From positions 62,001 to 126,000 of the forward strand of contig JAHQIW010003609.1 of assembly GCA_019055375.1 (NCBI GenBank): a DNA stretch of 64,000 nucleotides, read 5' to 3'. The notes under the pieces are model-generated. The model saw only the letters and a list, made by a program, of their open reading frames with translations. It did no database searches and was not told where the DNA came from. The number at the start of each line of letters is the position of its first letter. Within the stretch, counting starts at the first letter, position 1. The stretch comes from Parelaphostrongylus tenuis (Eukaryota; Nematoda; Chromadorea; Rhabditida; Metastrongylidae). Shown one piece after another: positions 37,001-45,781 of the stretch. A program made the translations under genes and the position numbers.

Positions 37001-37036
37001 AAAAAATTTATATACATATACATGCACATATGTCTT

Positions 37037-37073
<37 letters not shown>

Positions 37074-39753
37074 TATATATATATATACATATATATACAT
37101 TTATTTATTTATTTATTTGTTTATTTATTCACACGACCCGTCATCACAATATTTATTGTGCGGATACCAGTACTTCTAGCATTCAATGATTTTTCGTCTT
37201 CTTCTTGAATGACATAGAGTACTGGTCGAGCATTCCTTGCAATCTCGCAGTTAGCCTGGCTTTGGTGTTCCATAAGACGTTCTGTTGACTGCCGGAGAAC
37301 GATATATATATATATATATATAATTATTTAATTAATTATTAATTCATATTTATATATACATATATATTATTCATTTATTTATTTAAATTTATATTTATAT
37401 TTTTATATACTTATATTTATACTTATATCAAGACATTTCCTGCCACTGCACTAACTGCTCCACAACTGACTGAGCGCACGTGGCGCAGTGGTTAGAGGTG
37501 TTCTGCGTCGCACACGAGATCAATGGTTCGATCTCGCGCTCATGGCTCACCAAGCCATCCATCTCTCCGGGGTCGGTAAATTGGTACCAGACAGGTCTCA
37601 GACTTGTCTGGGAGGATAAGCAGCACTGACTCGGTTCAGCGGGAGGTCACCACGAGTCATTGTAAAGGCCAGATACGCATTCAATCACCTCAAGTGAGGT
37701 TGAAAATTGGAGACGAAAGCATGGCGCATCTCTCGGTATTGATCAACGCCAAGAGCTTTATCCCCTTTATCAAGACATTGTCAATTAGTTACGTGGCTTG
37801 TTGAGTCATCTTTGTCCCCTAATGAAAGTACTTGGTACGGGGACAACACTGTAAATTTTTGGAAACAGTTCGAGAGTATTATCAAGATGACTCTTTCAAA
37901 ATGTGAAACGATAGTACTGTCAAGTTTGTCTGATAACGAAAATTCACTGAAAACCACAGATGGCTCTATATTTGTCTATTCGGTTATAAATAGGAGATAT
38001 GGAAAAATTACTTTTCCTTCTGCATTACTAGTTGATACTGCACGTATGGCGGGTTTTTTCTTCGCATTTTTATAGCTCACGCAAGAAACTGAACAGTGCT
38101 TCAATACCCTGAAAATGATGAATGGCCACTTACTAGTACTTTTTCAGTTAGAATGCTGCGGTTTCAACAGTATCACCGATTATTACAACATGAAACAAAT
38201 TCTCCATCCTCCTCAACAAACAGCTATGGTAAGTAATTCGTGTTCGCCCCCATACCTTCAATACTATGCAGTGAATCTGGTGTCACAATTAATGCGCAGA
38301 AGGAAATGGTAACTTTTACTAACAATAATCGGTTAGCAAAGGTTCAGTGAAAGTGATTTGCACTTGATACTTTCTTTAATCGACTGACTTCCTATCAAAA
38401 ACTTCGATGAAACCATTCATTTATTGTTTTGAGAATGCTTTTAGCCGTCTCAAGGCTTTCTCACATTATCGTCCGTGGCAGCAGATAGGCATCCGCCATC
38501 ATTCTATTATTTTATTACTTTGCATATTACCATATCTTTTCTTTCGAGTGTTTTCGAGAACTGTATCAAAGCAATGTTTTCTAGTAACATATTTTAAGCC
38601 TTTCATGAGGTCTGTTATGGTACTTGTACAGAGCAAGGCACGTGTTTTGGATTTACAGTCTCGTCAGTTGTACGATGCTTTCCGGTTCATTCAGTTTATT
38701 GGGGAGATATCCTCTGCATAGAGGAGCCGACTCCGAAATACTCACAAGCGCAGTTAAGTGATAAAATCACCGAATAGACAGTGTTGTACATTCCATTTCT
38801 CGTAGCTGGTAAAATATGATTGTTTTACCTACCATTTCGACTGTTTTCTCTCTTGTGTCTTGCACTGTAAAAGTGCCATCACAGACTTCGAGGCTCAAAA
38901 TATGATACCAGATTTAGTACATTGCCCATACCAGCCGCTAGGTGGCTACCGTAGGTATACTGGTTGTCAGTGATTGTTTCATTTGACTACACTTTGCCTT
39001 ATTTCGGGCTCGTTCTCTATGATAGGGAGCGAGTGGCCGAGAAAAAGGCACTGATGATGGCGAAACCGCCTAAACACGTGTTTGTTGAACTGTTGCCACG
39101 GACGATAATGTAACAAAACTCTGAAAAGACGGATAGAAGCATTCACGCGGACTATATCTGCATTTGAATTAGTAAAACTGAAATAATTTACTGCTTGATC
39201 TTAAGAAGAGATTGCTTAAAAATCACACTAAAGCTTGAATGTATCAGGTCGTTTAATTTGAAGTTGAAGAGTAGTTAAGTCACTAAGCATAGACAACATA
39301 GTTTGCAACGGAATTTTCATTGAAAACTGTTCATTGTCATTGTGACTACGATTTGGTTACGTAACTTGATGGTTACCATGTGGAAAATTCACATAGCTTG
39401 AACTCACTAACCACCTTGCGGTGCGGTATTTATGGTTCATTGAAACCGTTTGTAGTCTCGTAATCCTCTTCCATTTTGTAAGGCAAAAAGTAGATCAATC
39501 ATTTTGGAAAATTATCTGGTCTTTATAGTGGTACTTAGTCAAAGGATTAAGAAAAGTGATTCCAGTCACCGAATGCTTTTCGTCATTCATTTCGCGTTTC
39601 AAACTCTTGGGTACATCGGTGTTCGCTCGATGCGACGATGTCGTCGAACACGACTCGTGTTTGCTACGCACCGCCATTCTGCTGTGAAGACCACAGAGAG
39701 AGCCTTAGTACTTGTCCACCTGCCGAATGGGACGGTGTTGACAAACTCGATCC
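34020..39753 (+). CDS. Tetraspanin, six exons, fourth membrane segment not located
   Basis: Four-pass membrane protein that organises membrane microdomains. Exons, consistent in phase: 34020-34145, 34836-34922, 36413-36500, 36566-36714, 38148-38228, 39566-39753. Exon 1 gives the end of membrane helix 1 (FVLSCSVMACSFYM) and the short loop, exon 2 helix 2 (LVPLVGGFVMATINAVLI), exon 3 helix 3 (NAFGIVAIVIISLILLSGS). The large loop follows: exon 5 opens with LECCGFNSITDYYN, carrying the family CCG signature, and exon 6 has PPFCCEDHRESLSTCP, the second Cys pair plus a further Cys. Exon 6 ends in a good donor (CC/GTGAGT, phase 2). I found no acceptor leading to helix 4 before 45 kb. The 5-end is also open: exon 1 starts at an acceptor in phase 0, or the protein starts at ATG 34041. 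Which tetraspanin this is cannot be told from the sequence. Confidence 0.8.
34630..34755 (+). repeat. SINE type A, 3-part only
   Basis: ACGTAACATGGTCCGTACTA then GTCATTGTATAGGCCAGGTA and the 3-end GATTAACGCTAAACTCTTTA match the distal half of the SINE; the tRNA head is missing. In tetraspanin intron 1. Confidence 0.65.
35527..35571 (-). ncRNA. Hammerhead-like motif, third subfamily
   Basis: Minus strand: helix I TGGCT (35571-35567) with AGCCA (35531-35527), five pairs; core CTGATGA (35566-35560); helix II GGC/GCC with a long loop; GAAG (35543-35540) in place of GAAA; helix III GCGTGCGT; triplet GTA with the predicted cut after 35532. The A-to-G change at position 15.1 could be tolerated as a G-U pair but probably slows cleavage. 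Lies in intron 2 of the tetraspanin gene, antisense. Confidence 0.6.
35990..36050 (+). ncRNA. Hammerhead-like motif, third subfamily, helix I decayed
   Basis: Core CTGATGA (36009-36015), GAAA (36032-36035), helix III ACGTACGT (36035-36042), an eight-base palindrome, triplet GTA. Helix II is imperfect (AGCG/CGCT set off by GACT). Helix I is not paired (TGGCT against TCGAA). Upstream sequence (GGAGTGACTGGTGG and about 50 more bases) matches the 35.5-kb copy in inverse orientation, so the two form an inverted pair in one intron. Confidence 0.5.
37039..37095 (+). repeat. (TA)n microsatellite
   Basis: Alternating TA for about 55 bp, followed by TTTA repeats to 37130; a second (TA)n at 37301-37322 and AT-rich repeats to 37430. 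Confidence 0.95.
37130..37300 (-). repeat. SINE type B, 3-part
   Basis: Shares AATGCTAGAAGTACTGGTATCC-like tail and CGAAGAAGAAGAC segments with 15000-15229 (minus strand). Head absent. Bounded by TA microsatellites. Confidence 0.5.
37473..37770 (+). repeat. tRNA-derived SINE, type A
   Basis: Best copy: A box TGGCGCAGTGGTTAGAGG fits TRGCNNAGYGG exactly, B box GGTTCGATCTC. In the tetraspanin intron between exons 4 and 5, next to TA microsatellites. Confidence 0.9.
39030..39085 (+). ncRNA. Possible degenerate hammerhead
   Basis: CTGATGA (39051-39057) is followed by GGCG/CGCC closing AAAC, and then TAAACACGTGTTT, resembling the GAAACACGTGTC of the 22.6-kb ribozyme with the essential G replaced by T. 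Helix I is not convincing. In a tetraspanin intron in sense orientation. Treated as a relic. Confidence 0.28.
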
Positions 39754-41180
39754 GTGAGTCCATCACATTTTTCAGTCAAAATCCATACTATTTATTGCAT
39801 TCGGTACAAAGTAGGCTAGCTGATACGATGAACTCGAAGTGAGGAGAAATTCTACATGGGCGCATAATGCAAAGAAACGAGCGCCAAATTCGTTGTACTC
39901 GTACTTCAGAGTTAACTTCAATATAGTTCTTTGGCAGTTAAATTACTGCATTTGGTACGCCTTTTTCAAATTTTACCCTATTTACCTTCCGGTGATTTCT
40001 TTTCAGCGTTTTTTTTTTAATTTAAGCAGATTTAAGCGCGAGTTTTGTGTGCATTTAATCGTTTAAATCGTTAGTAACTGTTCTTATTTGACTTGCTAGA
40101 CCTAGAAACTTATCCAGCAGGCTGAGACGAAGCAAATAACTAGGAATTCATTTTAGTCCCCTACTAAATTAGACATTTACAGCATCACATTTTTTGCTAC
40201 TTTTAGCTTTCTGTTATCTCTTACACTGAGTAGTTCCTTTCCTCTTCACCAGTGAGTTGAATGATATCGGTTTATATCTTTACCGTCATTGAGGCGAATG
40301 AATTGAAAACTTCAGCCTTTGCGGCCTACGTTATCGATGGAAGCCGGTGTAAAGGAAAGCATTAATCGTCGATGTAAAATAAAGGTTTCTGAGGCTATAG
40401 AAATGTCTAGATTAAGGAGGTTTAGAGCAATGCCGGCAACTATTTCCTCAAAGCATTTTATTTCCTTTAAAAAAAAAGAAAAAATGGCTTGGTTTGATTT
40501 ATTTCCGAAGGATGCGTCATGCCTTCGACTTTATCAAGCCCTGTAAAGGTGCCGAGTACACATCTGGCCAATGCACGGATTATAGAGTTCTGCCGATGTG
40601 TGATCTGTGTCAATGCCGCCGTCATCTCGAACAGGTTTGGTACCAAATTGCCGGAAGCACAGACCGATCCATATTGTATTGTAGAGCACCCCTCATCATT
40701 GTGGTGCGTGCGCCCCTCCTTCCTGACCACTACTGATATACGGCAGCTTGTGAGAGAGAATGATCTGTTCAATTTTTTTTTCGATATACGGCCAAGGGAA
40801 GAGAAGTAGAGGAGGTGAGTATACAAGTCAGCAGAAAGCGATTGCCAATCCCCTCTTCTTTAAAAATTGCCTTGTTCCAATCCCATCCAGAAACGCCGCA
40901 GCTTAGCTATCTCCAAAATTTCAATGAACATCGACCTACTCACCATTCTTCGCCATTCATGAAGAAGACGAACTTATTTACCAGCAGTTGAATAAATATG
41001 CAAAATGTTCGATTACCTTTCTGCGCAATGTTTATATGGAAACGAATCTGCTAGGATCCGCATTTTAGATGTGATAGAGCTTTCCAGAATAAAAATGAAT
41101 CAAAATATTGAACATCGTTTATGTCGAAGATGAAGTTGTGTAGATAAAGTTACATACTATATAAATGATACGAAATATTG
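39754..41180. other. Stretch where the last tetraspanin exon is expected
   Basis: Acceptor-like sites at about 39928, 40251 and 40319 were tested in the required phase; each leads to an early stop and none gives a membrane helix. Confidence 0.4.
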
Positions 41181-41369
41181 ATGCTGTTGTTAGCACTTTC
41201 TTTCATTTATATCATTCAGACCGCGGAAAATGTACCAGAAACCGTGTGCTTGGCGGCTAGCACGAAACATGCGCAACAAAACCCTCAATCTGACGATCCT
41301 CTCGCTGATGAACATGTTGGTGGCGATGCTCAACGCCGTACACCTAATGATGCTTTGATCCAAAGGTAA
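41181..41369 (+). CDS. Possible short secreted protein or first exon
   Basis: A 62-codon reading frame begins with a signal-peptide-like stretch (MLLLALSFIYIIQTAEN) and continues as an acidic, Gln/Asp-rich segment with one Cys. An in-frame stop lies four codons upstream, so the ATG at 41181 is the likely start if real. It either stops at TAA just after 41366, with AATAAA near 41483, or is spliced at CAAAG/GTAACT (41365/41366). An acceptor-like TCATTCAG inside it (to 41219) means it could instead be an internal exon of the upstream tetraspanin tail. No family recognised. Confidence 0.3.
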   Translation: MLLLALSFIYIIQTAENVPETVCLAASTKHAQQNPQSDDPLADEHVGGDAQRRTPNDALIQR

Positions 41370-44300
41370 CTCGCTTCAACACCGTGCATCTCCGCCATTA
41401 TCGCCGTTGTTTACGTCCTAAAGTTCATGAGTGCTTAGATCTATTATACTGCTTCAACATGATTGACATGAACTTATTTAATAATAAATTGTTTTCACCT
41501 TGAAGTTTAACTTTAATTTGCTATTCTTTATGACACAGTATGACGTTAAATACAACACAAGAATGCTGAGCCATGAACAAGACTAGAAATTTTGGTCATC
41601 GAACCGCTATCAGCTTTTAAGAGGCTCACGTGTTACTCACTGCACCAACCCTTCCATTGCTTTCCTCTTGGTAATGTTTAACCTCATAGGTGCTTTCAGC
41701 AATACCTGCCGCCAAAAAAGGAAGAGGCGGCAAAAAAAGTTAAGCATTGTGGTTTCGACTACAATTTCAGCCTATTTTTAGTTCCTATTTGTGCGTCCCA
41801 GATCAATTTCACTGATGGGTGATCGCTGATGGCAGTTGATACGTTTAAGCCATAACCAAAAGAATGGCAAAGCAAAGACCTGGATGGGCCAATGGATGGC
41901 ATGTGGGCCTCGCAGACGGAAATCGAGATTTGAAGTCTACCTTAGATTCCAAGCTATGCTAATATGAGCTTATGTTTCGATTTTCCTAACAATGATTACT
42001 CACAAAACAAAGATCCAAAATAGAACAGCATGAATAGTAAGAAATTGCAACGATTTATAATTGCTTACTTTACTAAAAAAATTGTGACGACAATATATTA
42101 CCAGTATGCATGCTAATGAAATATGATGCTCGAAAAGCAACCTCAGATCCATTCAAATAGCCTTTCGTCAAGGATAACCTAGAATGATGACCCTCGTGTT
42201 ATGCAGTTGGGCTTCACTTCAATATCGGCACCTCTTGATGCCATAGATTCGTATCGAAGATTAGTCGATTTAGTGGTGCGGTAATGCGATGCAAAGTTTG
42301 GAACTCATTCCGATAGTGACAAATGTGAGAGGTTCAATTTGATACGAAATTAATCAGGGTCGCGCTAATCAAGAACAAGTGTTCGTAAGTTGTGGAAACC
42401 AAGCTGCGATGAGACTCCAAATCTTCGAGAGCCCATTGGCAATTGTTGTGACAGTGAAACCACTTGCAATGCCTATTCAAGGACTTCACGAAAAATCAAT
42501 CAGTCGAAAAAATTCCATTCATAGGAAGTTGAACCGCAGGCCGAGATGACATCGTGGAAAGTAGCCTTGCAATTGTAAAAAGTCGAGTACATCCACCACA
42601 AATAAAATAGATTTACCATATACAGCCCTCCATGAGTCTTATGCAGTTTGAATGCGCCAGAAAGTAATCGCAAATTTTTTTTATTTACATAACATCGTGA
42701 CTTCCTATAAGGTCATTCGATGCAAAATTATGACCTCAATGTAACGTTAGGATAAAAGATAAAGTTTTCGGTATTGACTAATCCCTGTAAAACACGACAG
42801 GCAAATAATTTCATTAGACATCGTTAGAGGCAATTGAATGGACATCAAATTTATATGACTTGCGGTGACCTATCGAAGTAATAGGTGAGTTCTATCAACC
42901 TTCGAGATAAGTATGATACTAAACTAATTGCGAAAGGGAGCCCTTGCGAGCCTAGAGCACGGAATTAGCAAAAGATCACGTGTATTGCAGCGTAACCACG
43001 ATATGATAGTGTTCCTCAATTTCACGTTGACGTTTGCACTTTCGTCGGTTGCGTTTAGAGATAGGGTAAGGGTAAAATATCGTTGATGCCTCTACAATTA
43101 TTTCTAAACAGGTTTTTTTGAAGACGGAAGCATATTTTTATAAAAATTTTACGCACCTTTAAGGCGACATAGCAGTGCCTCTTCCATTATTATAAACGAC
43201 GCAGCCAAAAATTAGTAATATACGTTAGCTTGAGCGCTGCACGAGCGCCTCATCAGTGCACATGCCTTACGGCTCAACCCTACAACTAATAGTAGCGGCG
43301 CCGAAGATATATCAGTTTAGACGAAGTAAAATGATCACTTGATCTTGCCATCCAGAATGATTCTTAATCGATGGCTCATGGCTGGTAACAAAGCATGTAG
43401 CCATACCTTCCAATCGAGTGTGTTGGTGATTTCGATCTACAGACTGTCGTGGAAAAACCAGCTTCGACGCGAGTATTAAGCTTCGCATCATGTGCATTCA
43501 AATCAGTGCGAGTAGCAATTCATTTGGTGTGCAGTATTGAACAGACAGTACGCATAAATATCGTAAGCAATGACTGAAGAGAGCAATTTTTGAACCATTT
43601 TACGAAGATGCTGATTTTTTATCAAATACCTAGGATTCTCAGTTATACATTCTGCTCAATGAATCTAAAGGCTACATAAATTTTCTAATCCATTGATTTC
43701 AACTCATATTAATAATAGAAGTAGAAAATTTTCCACAAACAGTTTCAATTTGACATAAGCTCGGTATCTGAGCACAGACAGAATTTACAAGGAATACTAT
43801 TTATCTTATTGTATGGGAGGGAGCTCGTCTTGTGACCGACTGAATTTTCGATGTGAATCTCGTGAAAAAAAGATGCTCAGAAAACCAGATTCGTGGATTC
43901 GGTCTAGAATGCCACTGTATGAAATTGATTGGCATCAACAGCCTAATGTTAGGGGAACTTCACTCGTACGTAAGAGCACCAATCAGTAATAGTTAACTGA
44001 CTTCGTTATGATGCGATGAAAATTAGATGTGACGGCCACATTAATTAGGTGCAGGACATTAAGTGTTTTAGGTAAACGAGCTTGTATTTTACGGACTAAA
44101 GCGAGGTCATAGATCTGGTAGCTATTAGTTCGATTAATAATGACCAATGTGAACCTGGGTATTCTTAAGAACTATAAGCTCAATCGTGCTCTGCCATCTA
44201 TGTATTGAAACCAATACGTATTCCTTCAAACGTGTCAAGATAAAATGGTTATTCTAGTGCGATGCTGTACAAAATGACAAGTATCTCATATCTGAAACGT

Positions 44301-45174
44301 GATGATATGCAGGATCAATGACAACGTTTACTAACGGCCATCATAAACGACAATGTATTTACAAGATATAAGCATCTATAAAAGTACGAAAAAAAAGGGC
44401 TCCTAGAGAATACAAAACATTTTCATAGCTGGGAACATGATACGTAGATGAGATGCCGAATTGATTCTCAAACTGTGCCAAAATGCAGCTTTGCAAGGCA
44501 TCGCATCCACTCAAATTTGAATTACTTCTTATCACAGAACTGTAATGAGGGAGGATCATTTCGAGCCAAACCAAATATCTTTCAAAAATGAATACATAAG
44601 AACCTAACCATGAATTTACATCGAGAGCAAACGGGTTATATGAAAGCCTCGCTAACAGTTAGAAGGCACTCAGAATCCATTTAGCATATTGACTTGGCTT
44701 GAGCAAAACTAATTTCGAGAAAAAAGAAAAAAAAAGAAATTATCCTGGCGACAAAATCTTCAATTCGATTCGAAAAGAAAGAGCTACTTGCCTAATCGGA
44801 ATAACAACATAACAACCAGTACATTTGGAAATGAACACTTGTTAGTACTCAATAGCCGTAACAACATGACATCTGATAGTAACTTATTGGCAAAATTTCG
44901 CTATACATAACGTCGAGAATACTTTGAAAATGCAAAGAAGGGAGAAGTGAACATGTGAGATATAAAATTATGAGAAATGGGTAGGAGTAAACCCAATTTA
45001 AAGCCACATTTGCTCACATGGGACACTATATGATCATCTGATATATGGGAAAATGAGTCAGCCGGGATCATCACGACGGGAAGAAATAACACATTAGAGT
45101 ATATGTTAATACCTGCACATCGGGAATTAAGACTCTTAAAAGATACTGTACAAGTGTAAGAGCGATAATAACAA
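41370..45174. other. Intergenic region 3 of the Eph gene
   Basis: No gene seen. The only structured item is the degenerate hammerhead near 43.25 kb. The 3 UTR of the Eph gene should lie just below 45175; no clear poly(A) hexamer was found on the minus strand. Confidence 0.4.
43220..43270 (-). ncRNA. Possible degenerate hammerhead
   Basis: Minus strand CTGATGA (43256-43250) followed by GCGCT/AGCGC around a five-base loop, then TCAAGC and AACGTA, resembling the third subfamily (GAAACGTACGTA) with damaged GAAA. No helix I. Intergenic. Confidence 0.22.
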
Positions 45175-45781
45175 CTAGACAAAGAATCCGTCATCGTAAC
45201 GCGTCGGCCTTATCGTAGCCGATCGTACTGGCAGCGTTGTAGTATCGACAGCACGGACCACGCTACGAGTTTCTTGTAGATGAGCCAATGCACTGCGGAT
45301 TCGTTGGAATTCATCGGATATCAGCCCTAATACGAACAGCATCATAAGAATGAGGCGATTAGGTAAGAGTACCTCGATATTTAGAATGTCGCAAGTTTAG
45401 CTTTCCGACAAAAAATTTTTGCAAAAAAAAATTTTTCTTCAAAGAGGGAAAATCCTTTGATGTGATCTCATAAAAAAGGCAAAACAGACGCTTCAAGCAA
45501 TCCTCTTCATCGCAGCCGTGTATGGCCGAATTTGTGACGCATCCAATTGATAATGATGAGTAGATAGTCTGAGCTCACCTATGGCTAACATGTCCAAATG
45601 GCTTCGCCGAGCAAGCTCCGCCAGATTGTGAATGCCTTCGTTGTTGAACTTCTCGATGCAGTGGCTCATATTCAACGACCGCAAAAATTCATCTAATGTT
45701 GGGAAGGAAGAAAGTTGCATGTTTGAAATCATAGAATCTCCAGGTGAACCAATCGTCCTGCTGACTGTGTGGCTACCGATG
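45175..45781 (-). other. vab-1: Eph SAM domain and C-terminal PDZ-type tail
   Basis: Exon 20 encodes the SAM domain core ([20 protein letters not shown], then [19 protein letters not shown]), with the helical spacing of Eph SAM domains. The last exon continues [16 protein letters not shown] and runs to the protein end, whose last residues are RYDDGFFV. A terminal hydrophobic valine resembles the PDZ-binding ends of Eph receptors; binding is inferred, not shown. The acceptor of the last exon is a weak TATTAG, chosen because it keeps the frame (phase 1). Confidence 0.87.

Noticed and set aside
40467..40826. Overlapping ORFs on both strands of 80-119 codons
   Set aside because: No motif, no splice sites in phase with neighbours, low-complexity ends (poly-A/T); I could not support a gene.
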